Positions 12,010-24,767 are shown, counted from the first letter of the stretch. The stretch: DNA of 64,000 nt from Phallusia fumigata (GCA_008931825.1 QXVZ01020107.1:1-64000); one strand, 5' to 3'. The notes: generated by a model not told the origin, from the sequence alone. Program-made: numbers and translations.

Positions 12010-15000
12010 ATGCAGTGTAGCAATAGTACCGGAGAATTCAGCATCGCAACAGGTGGTTTTCTACCAGTTGTTGTCGTCAGTGTTGGATTAATTGCCCTGC
12101 TAGTAATTTTCGGAGTTTACACACGTAAAAAGTAAGTAGCACTATCTGAATTTCCGCGACCTTGGCATTGCATGTGTTTGCCACTACTTTGGAAAATTCG
12201 AACGCACAAAAAAGGTTGGAACCCTTGAGTTTTGAGAAGTGGTCTTATTTTTGATGTAAAGGGTCTAAAAATAAAGAAATTTGCGTGGCCAGTTCATTTA
12301 CCTAAATATATATCGTTCCAATTTGCATGCAAACATGCCTGGAGTTGTTTATTACGCATATTATTACCAGCAGACTGTACATTGGTGTTAGCAGGTGCAG
12401 CGTTTGTAGGAACGAAAAAGTTGTACATACAAATACTGGCTTGTATCTTCTTATTGTTACTATTATATAATGTGAATCGTATGTCTAAATTTGACGATGT
12501 GCTTTTCAAAATCAGGAACTGTATTTTTTTTTGCATATTTTTGAAAACGTTTCGACAATCGCTGCTGTCATCAATGTATACTCCTTTATTAAGGTCGCAT
12601 ATTATTACCAGCAGACTGTACATTGGTGTTAGCAGGAGGAATGCGGCAAGTTCCATCACTCCTTGCTATTTACAAGTCAGCATTCTGTCAGGATCTCTTC
12701 TGCAGCTGACTTCATTGATTATCATCTCGTGTGCTCTTCACGAAGGCTTCCAAGTTCATTTTAATGTAAGTGTGAGCGTGCTTCATACCTAACAGCGAAA
12801 ACGAATTTGTTTGTTGCAGAACGCGCTTGTTGCTTTGTTCATGGTTCGTTTCGGGATCAGTGGAATATGTGTTGGTTACTCATTGGTTTTTGTGTCACTT
12901 CTACTCGAGTGTTGGCGACAATCCAAGGGTAGCTTTCTTGAGGTAAAGAAAGAAGTTAAGATTTTAATATTTTAAAAGTGGAAAAGTGGTGTCAAAGCCT
13001 TTGCATGCAAACAAATATGGAAAGGTGCATTAGTACAGATTTGAGTGTGCTGTAAGCTTCAGCTCTAATATAAATATGAAAAGGGTTTTATGTGGTCTTG
13101 AGACATATATTGTCAGTATTAAAACTTGCGTTATATTTTTATATCTCGCTTTGTAGAAGTTGAAAGACGAACACATAATGGTCATCATAGGAATGTTGTT
13201 GATTGTAGAAGTTCTTACGCTGTCCTTCTGGCTTGTATCTCTGGCTACTGGAAACGAGACGCAACACCAGCATTGTATGTAGCACTACGAATCTAATAAC
13301 AATGCTATCTGCTTGATATCTAATATAAATATTCACTACAGATTTATGTTGGTTGGTGCCATCAAAAACTACGGATCAATCAGAAATCATGATGAACCTT
13401 ACCAGTGATACTGGATATTGGCTTGCCGGGATTGCGATTTACATAGTAAATGCGTTTTTCAACGAGACCTAGATGGTTTTTGTAGTTATTTTTTTGTTTT
13501 ACAGATATTTTTAGCAGTGGTTCTCTTGTACAAGTCGCTTGTGGTTGCAGTAAAATCGAAAAAAATATGCAGGGTTGGACCCGGGTTGTCTGTCACTTTG
13601 TCTTTGTCAGTACTCACAGGGTTTTCAGCAGGTGTACCCGGAATATTGTTGGTTTCGTCTCGCGATGTGCTGTTTGTTTTGTCGTCTTTTGTGGTAATAA
13701 CTCCAAGTGCTATCATTGCAGCTGTTCAAATCTCTACCAAGGTAAGGAACTTGTTTTTGGGTTGGTGAAATGCAATCTTGCCGCCGAGCTGTCTGCTATA
13801 ATGAATTTCCGCTTAAACATTTGGTGATTTTTTCGTTCAATGTCCTGTATTCTTTTGGTTGAAACAATGTACCTTAACGGTATTGACATCCCTGAGTCAT
13901 TTTGCTTTTTTACTTTTAAATTCTACCCATTTGTTCGTTGAAAACGTTAAAAGCATTATCGGTAAATACGTAAATAAACGACGCAAAAATACATTTGCCA
14001 GAAGAACTGCCATAAATTTGTACAATGTCTGGCAGCAACAGTTTTTCTTTGTTAAAAAAAGCATGTTTTTCTGTTGCAGATCTGCTGTGTGTTGGTTTCC
14101 AATCGATCTTCACATGACACGGAGAAACAAACGACTTCAACCAAAGCGTCGGATGAACAACTGCTATTGCAAATCGAAAACAAACTGCTGATGAAAACGA
14201 TCGCTGAGGTAAATCGATTTATAATAACCTGGTAGGTTATTATGTTAATCACTCATCTCGTGTTTTCCAGAACAAAACCACTATTCGCTCCCTAAAATCC
14301 CGGTTGAACCATTTAGAAGCTAAAACATTGACTCTCTCGACCAGCACTCTACACGTTTTAAGAAAAGGTTGTTTACTTTTAGAAAGTGCAAAAGTATACG
14401 TACTACACGAAGAAAATACAAGCCAGCACTCGGGTGTAAAACATTTTCTATTGTTTATCGTCACGTTTGACATGTTTTATTGCGTACTTAACGGTTGGCT
14501 TTATTAGTGACGTTTTAATGGTTGTTACGCCTTTAACTTTGCGCCACTTTTCCGAGTTGTCCCTGACGATGACAACAGCGTTTGTTGGAACGTAGAAAAA
14601 GTTGTACATACTATAGTACTGGATTGTATCTTCTTATTGATACTATTATACATGGTGAATTGTAAAATCAGGAACTTTATTTTGTATTTTGTTCGACAAT
14701 CGCTTTTGACATCAATGTTTACTCCAGTTCTCTGGAAGTTCTGTTTTTAAGTAAACTACTCTTCAAGTCTGTATCTTGTGTTTCTAAATGCTTTTTCAAC
14801 AATGTTTAGAAAAGCACGTTTGGTCCGCACCGTCTTTACTGAGTAGAAAATACGCGTCGGACACAATGCTGCAAAAAACTTTCATGGACCAAAAGACGCC
14901 CAACGTCACCGCGCTCAAACCTGGTAAGAGCGACAGTAAAAATGCCGACAATTTGGAATTAAAAAGTCATCGTGACGTCATTGACTGTGGCGGTGGCTGC

Positions 15001-15318
15001 TATTACGTCACCGGTTACTCGTCGAGCTCCGATGACGATTCGGAGTGGGGAGGATTTGAAGATAACAACGGAATCCGCTTCCAACAACACGTGAAAATAA
15101 TCCAATCGGTTTACGAAAAGGGCTTTAGCGAGGATCGTACGCGTGTTTCTGTGGATAGTTACACTCCAGCTGCAAGAAAAATTCGTTTAGGAAACTGGCG
15201 TCCGAGTATTTACAAGGCAACTTGCGATTTTTTATCGGATAGCGAATCAAGCTACAGTGACGGTTACCCAGCAAGCGTGTGGGCACAAAGTAATCGAAAA
15301 AGCGAAACGTTGGTTTAA
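12010..15318 (+). CDS. GPR156: GPR156-like class C orphan GPCR
   Basis: Exons 12010-12131, 12636-12765, 12820-12942, 13157-13274, 13342-13445, 13505-13741, 14080-14208, 14271-14367 and 14810-15318 join in phase to 1569 nt (522 residues). GABA-B-type seven-helix features: TM1 (FLPVVVVSVGLIALLVIFGV), a short loop with RNAASSITP (compare K-x-SSP in the family), TM3 with ICVGYSLVF, then KLKDEHIMVIIGMLL opening TM4, and TM5-TM7. A heptad segment follows (LLLQIENKLLMKTIAENK). Next comes a Ser/Asp-rich tail (GYSSSSDDDSEW), and the protein ends SETLV. As recalled, vertebrate GPR156 also lacks the large ligand-binding flytrap domain, has a coiled coil and ends PTLV. The start at 12010 gives a short N-terminus (MQCSNSTGEFS); an upstream exon cannot be excluded. 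Confidence 0.82.
12355..12636 (+). repeat. 41-bp direct repeat flanking a 200-bp MITE-like insert in a GPR156-like intron
   Basis: CGCATATTATTACCAGCAGA and the following 21 bases occur identically at 12355-12395 and 12596-12636. Each copy ends in GTGTTAGCAGG and so contains a splice acceptor; the right copy is used by exon 2. The insert (12396-12595) joins two MITE ends and is related to 14560-14730 in a later intron of the same gene. Confidence 0.75.
14408..14735 (+). repeat. composite MITE copy in a GPR156-like intron
   Basis: Begins with an end of the palindromic family (ATACAAGCCAGCACTC), then CTGACGATGACAACAGCG with GAACGTAG, then sequence colinear with 12420-12590, finishing near GTTCTCTGGAAGTTC. 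It fills most of the intron between the coiled-coil exon and the last exon. Confidence 0.55.
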
Positions 15319-16480
15319 TTGTTTTGTTTGCGTTTTGGTTATTTTGTTATTTTCCTCGAAAAATGAACGTTGACTGCACAGGAAAGCTTTTCCATTATTT
15401 TTACCTGTTAAAACTCATTGCAACATGTTCTTTAAAAACCTATTGTTCTAACACCTAAAAATAAGAGGTGTTTTTTTTTTAAATTTTGCCTTAATTTAAG
15501 CATTTAGTAACGAACTTTACAACTGCAATGAGTGACACATCAACAAAACTCAACTGTCAAAACTATAAAAACATTATTCATACAAAACTCTGTGGGTTTC
15601 GATTTAAAATTATTCGTCAACCTGAGTTCCCGCGTTTTTTGAATAGTCGCAAATGCTGTTTGGTCATTGTAAAATATTAGTCTGCTTCGCGTTGTAAAGT
15701 TGAAAGTCCTGTTTGTATTCTATTTATGGTTACGGTTTTAACAAACCCATTGTGACAATTTCTGACCTCAGCCAGAGAATATATAATTTTAGTTTGTTTG
15801 TTAGCTTCATTCCCAAAACTCTTTCGTGCACAAGTAAGGTCAAGGTCCATAAGTAGTTGACAGTTGTTTTCGTGGTCCTATGTTTTCCGCATGGCCCTTG
15901 CACTTGGGAACGTGGCACTTGGCAACTTCACATGTGCTGCCAAAAACCGTTACATGCAAAATATGGTGCAAGCTTCGTTGAGTCATTGCATGAAGTTGGA
16001 AATGTCTAAACCAAATCTTAATATATTTTGCAGCATCTGACAGTCTCCGGTCAACCAAAATAGCACAGAAGCTTAACTGTCTAAATTACGTCTATAGTTT
16101 AGGAAAAACTAATTTAAAAAAATCATGGGGCATCGAAAACATTTGGGTTCACTGAATGTTTTGATTCTCTGGAGCTTCTATGCTAAGTAGGTGTTATGTC
16201 AGACTTTTATGCAAAACACACAAGCTTTTTCGTAGCATAGTATAACAAAAGTAAAGTTTACATTCTTTGCATGCTAACTTTCGGACTTACAAGATTATAG
16301 ACAAAGTTTTTGTATATACCATCTTTTATGATAACTGTGAAACGAAAAATACACATAATATACATATGTACACAAATATACCATCTTTTATGATAACTGT
16401 GAAACGAAAAATACACATGTCATACATACGTACACGAATATATATAAGGCACCAACAACTACGTATAATTACTTTTGCAC
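15319..16480. other. intergenic, tail-to-tail
   Basis: Separates the GPR156-like stop from the stop of the first lectin-receptor gene. An imperfect direct repeat of about 50 bp (CCATCTTTTATGATAACTGT) starts at 16320 and 16380. No gene was recognised. The minus-strand open stretches here are short and without family features. Confidence 0.5.
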
Positions 16481-17837
16481 TTAACTTTCCTCAGTCTGTT
16501 CTGATGCATTGACCTTGTGCCTGCGGGGTGGTTTACGAACAACAGCGTAAACATCATTTTGGTCAACTTGTTTCTTCTGTTTCTTTTGCACAGTAGCGTA
16601 CACACCATCAGGTGCACTACCAGCAGGCGTACAGTTCAGTTCCCCATGGTCTATATCCTCCTTCTCGTTTGTAGCAGTGTAGTAGATGTGGTTGCTGTCA
16701 TTTGTAGGAATATTTGAAGTGCTTTCCGTGTTTGTGTTTGTCACGCTTTCGGGCAGGGGGTCGATGTTGTCGGTGCCTTGTGCTGTCGAAGCTTCGGCGG
16801 AATCGAATCGTCGAATCCTGCAAAGTTTATATGATTGGGACTGTGCATTGAATGGTAATGATTTTCAACTGTAGAAATATTGCATTGTATTTTTTGCAAA
16901 CAAAATGTAACATCATTACCTCGTGCCAAATTTCATTTTTTCAACCCCAAAAACCTTTTTTCTGTATTTTTCTGAAAAAACTTATTTTTGATCATAGATT
17001 TGTTGCCACCAGAATATTAAGTGTGAATTATAGCAGTGTAGAACGTAATTAGAAAAGTTCTCGCCAAAAACAGGGCCCAATTTCTCTACAAAGCAAATCC
17101 CGTGCTTACGTGTAGTATCCAAAGTCTTCCTGTTGTGCTGGTGCAGCAGTTGACTCACTGGCACGCGTCCCACTAATCGGCCTTTGCTTCACCAAGATCT
17201 CAAAATCCCACTTGCATTTCTTTTTTCGCCTTCTGCGGCAGAACACCACGAAGCCGAACACCAATAAAAGCGCCACAACAGTCATAACTGCTCCAACTGC
17301 TGCACCCACATTTGTCCCACTTTGTTGGTTGGAATTTCTCAGTGTGTTGGACGTCGAGTCGCTGCTTTGATTCGCAGTGGTTATAGTGTTCCCACGAGCG
17401 CTAACTTTTTTTGTAACTGGCGGTGTTTTCGAAGCAGCGACCCTCGTTCTTCTGGGGGTCGGAGTGGTGAATGCTTTTACTGTTGTAAGTTGTTTACTGG
17501 GAGTCGTGTCTACTTTTGCTGGTGTAGATTTCGTACTAGGAATTGGTATTTGACATATGTAACCTTTTTTATTGTTACAGTCAACTTCTTGTTTGTGTTT
17601 ACCAGATAGGCGGAAAAGTGTACATTGGTTTTCGGTTGGTTGTTTTCCATCGAAGGCAACCCAATATTCGCCTTGTTTGCAGCAGGAAACTAACTTGTCA
17701 CTGACTGAAGCTGATTCCACAACGGCAATTTCCCCTTTTTGTTGCTGACATCTCTGCTTAGCTGTGGTGTATATGACATGCGGTGTTGCATTAAAAACAT
17801 AATTGTAACCATTATACAGACACGGTTCGCAAGCCAT
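16481..17837 (-). CDS. C-type-lectin-like receptor A with tyrosine tail
   Basis: Exons 17837-17110 and 16817-16481 give 354 residues. Order: Cys-rich C-type-lectin-like domain (about 1-97, MACEPCLYNGYNYVF to GYICQ), Thr/Pro/Ser-rich stalk, one membrane helix (AVGAVMTVVALLLVFGFVVF), basic anchor CRRRRKKKCK, cytoplasmic tail. The second exon carries HIYYTATNE, GVYATVQKK and DVYAVVRK; YxxV motifs are potential SH2-docking or ITIM-like sites (inference). The domain lacks WIGL, EPN/QPD and WND motifs of calcium-dependent sugar binding, so a protein ligand is more likely. No signal peptide is visible in the first listed exon; one may lie in an upstream exon. The first exon ends TAC TAC AC, a phase-2 junction shared by all five genes. 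Cluster member, same strand as B to E. Confidence 0.85.
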
Positions 17838-19330
17838 AATCTACGCAAAAACTGTTCACATTCTAAAAATACAATAAAATGAAATAAATTAACTCGTAAT
17901 TATCAATCAATACATAATCAAATCAATATAATTTCACTTCGCACGCTCTGTCCCTGACGTTTTACTGAAAATGTTTTTACCGCTTATAGTTTGTTGCTAT
18001 TGAATCTGAAGCGCCACTTCTCGTTCACTACTGTTTTTATCTATTGCACTTCACACCACAAGCGATGCCAATGCACTAATTTTAGATCCCGCTAAACCTG
18101 TGACCCTGTATCAAACTGAACAAACACCCTTATGCTTTACTTCCTCAGTGCTAGAAATAGCCTTCATCAAATGTCACAAAATTTCCGAGTTTGTAATACT
18201 TCTAAAAGTGTGTAGTTTTTTCCTTTATTTGTGGCATACTTCTGGCAAATGGCAGTTATAACAACATTCGTATTATCTCTCTCAATATATCTACAACAAT
18301 CCAAAACATCATCATAAAACCTAAAATACTAAACACAGCCTTCCTTTACTTGTAGAACATCATTTCTATTCCGTTCTGAACATAACAAACAACAACAAGC
18401 GTTCTTCCGCAGTTAGCTGGCGCCATTATATTACTCACTCGACTCGTTACCGAAAACGGGCATGCAGCGATCGTGCACGTGCTCACAAGTAGTTTTTAGA
18501 CCTTGCTGCTCTCTGACGAAATCCTCAACTCTTGGCTTTCACGTTTTCCGGGTTCAGCAAAACGTGTTGAGCGAAACCTCTGTTACACTTCCCTGCCAAA
18601 CTGGGTTTACGTTTGTCTTTGGTGAAACGTTATGTGTGTCACTCGTCTGTGTGGCTGTTCCTGTGACAAACTGCCGTTTTAGGTGATCTTGAACCAAACT
18701 TTTAAAAGTTATGACAATTTTTTATCGAAACAAGTAAATTGTCACATCCCAAAGTCATAGTGTCGTATATAATTTAAGTATTGGTTATAGCACCAAGGCT
18801 TCGTTTACTTCGTTTTTATTATCTAAACACTGCACCCCTTTGTGAGCTGTGCCGACGACAGAAAAGCTTGCCTGATATTTTTCTATTTATAAACTGTTTC
18901 GAGCGCTTTTGTAACATATGCAAACCGCGATAAAAGCAAAAAAACTGTAGAAAAGTCGTTTTATTGTATCTTTATGTGAACCGTAGACTTTTTCCATTGG
19001 TTGCCAACAATCTTTCGCCTTGTACTTTCTGTTGGAAATTGGTAGGGTTTGATTTTCTCAAACAGTTTGTTCACAATTGATTTTCTGCAACCATAGTGAC
19101 TAACCACTATACAGTGAAAATTTATTGTTAGAATCTCCAAGTTTGAAGACCTTACCTAATAACTTGGTTGATGACGTTACGAAAGAATTTTCCATCATTT
19201 GGAATCGCTGTTTTTGCCGACAAAACACACAACTTCCATTTTGTTGCGTATGTTTTATGTTCAGATTTGAGTCTATTTGAAACCATTGCAGCATGCGGCC
19301 ATCGTTTCACACATTAGTTTGATTTAACTT
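17838..19330. other. upstream region of receptor A
   Basis: No gene recognised. 18455-18620 resembles blocks upstream of receptors B (21590-21720) and C (23945-24075): a GGCATGCAGCGATCGTG-type motif, a CACGTG core, and CTTGGCTTTCACGTTTTCCGG. Conservation across three paralogues suggests a shared promoter or 5' exon. Confidence 0.4.
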
Positions 19331-19876
19331 AAAAACATGAGTCTGTGGTTTAAGGATATGGAAAAGTAAATTTAACTTTTTTAAAAGTTTGTGCTTAAAT
19401 GCTGTGATGTTTGTTTTCATGCGAAGTATTGGACCCTGACAAAACCGATTTGCTCGCAGTAAGTCTATTATACACGGTCCCACCAGCACAACATACAAAT
19501 GCGTTACCTCTCTGTATTTCTTTGTCACAATCACAATCAACATACGATCAATATATATGTACACGAAAGCTGAACAATCACTGAAGCAGAATTTTCAAAA
19601 GAATGGTTTCTTGGTTATGCACAAAATACTGTAGCTAATATGACATACATAGTTGTGTCGAATGTGTTTGTTTGTACAGGTGTTAAATGCGGGAAACAGA
19701 CGATTGTTATATAACTACTGTAGTTCGATATGCTTATATTCCACAGTAGGCAAATTGTCATGTTTAATTTTGTGGTGTTCTGGCACAATTCACACTAATA
19801 TATGTTGCTGTGTTTTTGCTGCATGCCACTTGTCTTTGATTATTTGAACATGGACAATTTGTCCTGGGTAACATTC

Positions 19877-21179
19877 TTATTTAAAGCTTTGAAACTCCTC
19901 ATACTGTGGCGCAGCAGATACGTTTTCGTAAGCGGTGTGATCACGAAATACTGGATCTCGGCTGGAGACAGGATCGACAATCTCGTGGTAAAAGTGGCCG
20001 GTCTCAGGTTGTCGATTGTGCGCCTCCACAGATGCCCGGACGCTGTTTGCAAATATACAAACATATTTTATTAAAGGCTTGGAATTAAGGATATGTGGAC
20101 GACCATGTTACTGGATGTTACTGATAAGAGTGACTATGGGTAGCTTGGAGGTCTTTAGCAAGATTTTTCCTGCGCGTTCTGTTGGCGGTTTTGGAGAATA
20201 TTGGAGGAAGAATAATAACACAAACACTATATTTGGTTCTTAAAGTCTACTGATTAGTGTATTTAAAAACCTTTTATGGTCGTCTATGGTCCAATTTTAA
20301 TGTTTTTTCAAAAAAACGGTAAACGGGTTTGGTCTAGGCAAGTCCACAAAAATATTGTAGTGTTTGTTGCAAAAACATTAAAAAATCAGTTATTTTAGCA
20401 GCAACCTACTTCTCATACTTGTGGTTTTCCTCAACCAGAGGGTTTGAATCGACATGGTTTGCTTGTGGTGACCTTGTTTTTGCAAAATTCTTTTGTTGTG
20501 GTGGAAAAGAGTTAAACTCACCGCCCCTAGCAACTAATACTGGTCTTTCCTTCTTCTTTCGACTCTTGCAAACAAACGCAACCAACACAAGCACTAACAA
20601 AAGTGCCAGAACACCGGCTGCAGCCGCTAAAGGCACGTTAACCAAGCTTTGTTGGCTGGAATTGTCCATGACATATTCTGAAGTTGTGCGTTGATTGAAT
20701 TGTGTTTCTGTATTTTTAGCACTAACACTAATGTCAACTTTTCTCTTGTTAACTGGTGATGCGATCTTTGAAGTAGCAAACCTCGTTGTCCTTGGGGTCT
20801 CGGTCGTGAATACTTTTACTGTTGTAAGTTGTTTACTGGGAATTGTTACTACTTTTGCTGGGGTAGATTTTGTGCTAGGAATTGGTATTTGACATACGTA
20901 ACCTTTTTTATGGTTGCAACCAGCTTCTTGTTTGTGTTTATCAGAAAGACGGAAAGCTGTACATCTGTTTCCTGTTAGTGATCGATTTCTTCTAATGTCA
21001 ACCCAGTATTCGCCCTGTTTGCAGCAGGAAACTAACTTGTCACGGACTGCAGTTGATTCCACAGCGGCAATTTCACCTTTTTGTTGCTGACATCTCTGCT
21101 TAGCTGTGGTGTATGTGACATGTGGTGTTGTTGTAAAAACATACTTGTAACCATTATACAGACACGGTCTGCAAGCCAT
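19877..21179 (-). CDS. C-type-lectin-like receptor B with tyrosine tail
   Basis: Exons 21179-20410 and 20042-19877 give 311 residues. The lectin-like domain starts MACRPCLYNGYKYVF and ends GYVCQ; then a Thr-rich stalk, a helix (LAAAAGVLALLLVLVLVAFV), basic CKSRKKKER, and a tail. The tail exon reads GHFYHEIVDPVSSRD, HTAYENVSAAPQYEEFQ, giving YHEI, YENV (Grb2-type YxN) and YEEF motifs. Splicing at the phase-2 junction also builds KYENV across the exon boundary. An acceptor-like CCTTTTTTGCAG lies 24 bases before the ATG and the frame is open back to it, so an upstream signal-peptide exon is possible. Closest relative is receptor C in the adjoining tandem unit. Confidence 0.85.
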
Positions 21180-22255
21180 AGCTTTGATGGATTTTATCAC
21201 ATTCTGCAAAAAAGGGATATTAAAGAGCCAAGTTTTGAAAGCAGTACCGCAAGCCGCACAATCTAGCTCCTTCGCGCATTGGCCTTACTCTTTATTTTCC
21301 TCGTGCCACGAAAAATTGCCTTAAATTTCGTTTTTACAGTAGTAACCTTAGTTTAAAGATAAATTTAGTGGTAGTTCGTTTAGCGTTCAACAGTGGTGTC
21401 AATGCAATCTCTATGGAGTTGTGGTATCGTTTTTTTACATCTCAACACAACCGGATAAATTGTGTATGCCGTTAATAACTGATTGACATTACCTTATCTG
21501 CACGTATTGGTATGTAATCATCTAAAACAGCAAAAAGTCTAAACTTACAAGCCCTCACGTCTTGCTAGAAGCACTGACTTAATCACGCGTCTGAAAACCG
21601 GCATGCGGCAATCATGTAAGTTGTCACGTGTTCAGACCCCACAATTCCTGAATTCTTGGCTTTTACGTTTTCCGGGTTTACCAGTTCGTGTTAAACCAAA
21701 CCTCAGCTCACTTGCCACATGTTTACTCATAATTTTGATGAAAAAAATGTATATTAATGTAGATTCTGGGATTCAAGGATTCGGATGTGTCAAGTTTTAA
21801 AAGTTTGTGTTTAAATGCTGTGATGTTTGTTTTCATGTGACATTTTGCCCCTGACAAAACTGATTTGTGCGAAGTAAGTCTACACACGGTCCTTCCAGCA
21901 TTACGTACAAATATGTTATCTCTGTATTTCTTTGTCACAATCACAATCAACATACATTTAATAGACATGTACACAAACGCAGAACAATCGCTGATGCAGA
22001 ATGGTTTCTTGGTTATGCACAAAATACTGTTGCTAATATAACCTGCATAGTTATGTACAAGTGTTACATGCGGAAAACAGACGGTTGCAATATAAACACT
22101 GGAGTTCGATATGCTTATATTTCATAGTAGGCAAGTTATCATGTTTGTGGTGTTCTGGTGCAATTCACACTAACAGCTGTTGCTGTGTTTTGATTGCATG
22201 TTGTTTGTTCTTGGACATTGGAACATGTTTTTGGCAATATTTTTGGGTAACATGC

Positions 22256-23544
22256 TTATCTGTTGCTTTGAAACTCCTCATACTGTGGTGCAGCAGATAC
22301 GTTTTCGTAAGCGGTGTGATTACGAAATACTGGATTCCGGCTGGAGACGGGATTGACAATCTCGTGGTAAACGTGGCCGGTCTCAGGTTGTCGATTGTTC
22401 GCCTCGTCAGATGCCTGGGCACTGTTTGTGAACATAAAAACATTTTTTAATAACGCTAGGAGGAATTTGGCCACTGAGAAAAGCAACTGTGGGTAGCTTT
22501 AGAGGTCTCTAGCGAGTCTGTTTCCTGCGCATTCTAATTACGTTTTTGGATAATGTTAAAAAAGAATAATATAACAAACACAATACTTTTTGGTGGTTCT
22601 TAAAGTCTAGTAATTAGTGTGATTTAAAGAACTTTATGTTCGTCCATGATCCAATTTTGACATGTTTAAGGAAAACGGTAAACTGGTTTGGTTGAGGCAA
22701 GCCTGAATTAAGTATTATAGTTTTTGTTTTCAAAAACAATAAAAAAATCCATTATCTTGGTAGCAACCTACTTCTCATATTTGTGGTTTTCCTCAACCAG
22801 AAGGTTTGAATCCACGCGACTTGCTTGTGGTGACCTTGTTTTTGCAAAATTATGTTGTTGTAATCGACAAGTGTTCAAATCACCACTCTGAAGTACTGCA
22901 ACTGCCCTTTGCTTCTTCTTTCGACTCTTGCAAATAAACGCAACCAACACAAGCACTAACAAAAGTGCCAGAACACCGGCTACAACCGCTAAAGGCACGT
23001 TAACCAAGCTTTGTTGGCTGGAATTGTCCATGACATATTCTGAAGTTGTGCGTTGATTGAATTGTGTTTTTGCCGTATTTTTAGCACTAACACTAATGTC
23101 AACTTTTCTCTTGTTTACTGGTGATGTGATCTTTGAAGTAGCAAACCTCGTTGTTCTTGGGGTCGGAGTCGTGAATACTTTTACTGTTGTAAGTTGTTTA
23201 CTGGGAGTTGTTACTACTTTTGCTGGTGTAGATTTTGTGCTAGGAATTGGTATTTGACATATGTAACCTTTATTATTGTTGCAGTTATCTTCTTGTTTGT
23301 GTTTATCAGAAAGACGGAAAGCTGTACATCTGTTTCCTGTTAGTGGTCGATTTCTTTTAATGTCAACCCAGTACTGGCCCTGTTTGCAGCATAAAAATAA
23401 CTTGTCACTGACTGCAGTTGATTCCACAACGGCAATTTCACCTTTGTGTTGCTGACATCTCTGCTTAGCTGTGGTGTATCTGACATGTGGTGTTGTTATA
23501 AAAACATACTTGTAACCATTATACAGACACGGTTTGCAAGCCAT
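22256..23544 (-). CDS. C-type-lectin-like receptor C with tyrosine tail
   Basis: Exons 23544-22772 and 22421-22256 give 312 residues. Near-duplicate of receptor B: MACKPCLYNGYKYVF lectin-like domain, stalk, helix (LAVVAGVLALLLVLVLVAFI), CKSRKKKQR. Its tail exon has GHVYHEIVNPVSS and HTAYENVSAAPQYEEFQ. The tyrosines in the tail are kept relative to B, while surrounding positions differ, which suggests selection on the motifs. Upstream frame and acceptor-like CAG are as in B. One half of the recent tandem duplication. Confidence 0.85.
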
Positions 23545-24110
23545 AGCTTTGATGGATTTTATCACACTCTGCAAAAAAAGGGATATTAAAGTGTAAGTTT
23601 CGAAAGCAGTAGTACAAGACCTACGCACTGGCTTTACTCTTTATTTTCCTCGTGCCACGAAAAATTGCCTTGAATCTCGTTTTTACAGAAGTAACCTTAG
23701 TTTAAAGATAAATTTAGTGGTAATTCGTTTAGCGTTCAACAGTGGTGTCAATGAAATCTCTATGGAGTTGTGGTATCGTTTTTTTTACATCTCAACACAT
23801 TTAGCAACCGGATGGATTGTGTATGCCGTTAATAACTAATTGACATTACTTTATCTGCACGTATTGGTATGTAATTATCTAAAACAGCAAAAAGTCTAAA
23901 CTTAACATACAACAAACAAGCCCTCACGTCTTGCTAGAAGCACTGACTTTATCACGCGTCTGAAAACCGGCATGCGGCAATCATGTAAGTTGTCACGTGT
24001 CCACAATTCCTGGATTCTTGGCTTTTACGTTTTCCGGGTTTACCAGTTCGTGTTAAACCAAACCTCAGCTCACTTGCCACATGTTCACTCATAGTTTTGA
24101 TAAAAAAATA

Positions 24111-24767
24111 TAATTGTATGTGAATTTAGGTTAATTTTTTTGTACAGGTAATTGTCACGAAAATGAATAAGCGGATCCAATTCACCAGCATGGCATTCAT
24201 TTAGTATCTGTGTGTATTAATATTTTTTTACTTTAGATACAATACAGACTGCACAAACTTTCATTTTTTCAAAGGTACATTAGTGCAGAAATCGTTCTGA
24301 ACCACGGGGGCTACTGATTCTATTCGAAAGAGGAAGTAATGATGTCATTGGTTTTGCGAAATCCATTTTATTATTCGCAGTAAGAAATACGCAGACTGAT
24401 GAGTGTGTTGTAAGCTTCAGCTCTGTGAAAAACTTTCATTTTTTTTCTTTCCCTGAGCTGGCATCAAACTGTGGTGTTAATCTTATCCCTACAGCCTATA
24501 TGATATCCCTTGTGCAGTTTTGTTATTGGTCACGGATGACTTATGGTGTAGGGAAAACTCCCTACTTTAAGAATCCTTAAGAGCGTATAACCTTGCTAAC
24601 TTGGTCCCTAAGAAATGAAAGTTGGTTATTTACAAGAAAAATTGGAAAGTTCAAGTGAAAATCTATCTGGTACTACGCCTAACGAACTTTGCTATTTACT
24701 GGTCATAGTTGGGTCGACGCTTGACAGCTTTTATTCAAAAGTAAAACATATAGAATATTAGGGGAAA
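24111..24767. other. intergenic, between receptors C and D
   Basis: AT-rich, no coding signal recognised. It contains the 3' flank of receptor D and the end of the tandem duplication. Confidence 0.5.

Larger units (their letters stand above)
19330..24110. repeat. tandem duplication of about 2.4 kb carrying receptors B and C
   Basis: Two units, about 19330-21730 and 21740-24110, are colinear and closely similar in coding and non-coding parts. For example, GCTGTGATGTTTGTTTTCAT occurs at about 19400 and 21815, and both units share the 5' blocks near 21300-21720 and 23640-24080. High intron and flank similarity marks this as the youngest duplication in the receptor cluster. Confidence 0.8.

Noticed and set aside
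13418-14191. Several overlapping plus-strand frames over the GPR156-like gene
   Set aside because: They read through introns or in wrong phases; the spliced model explains the coding signal.
16267-16512. Short direct repeats near 16320 and 16380 as a CRISPR-like or satellite array
   Set aside because: Only two imperfect copies, no spacers, and the genome is eukaryotic.
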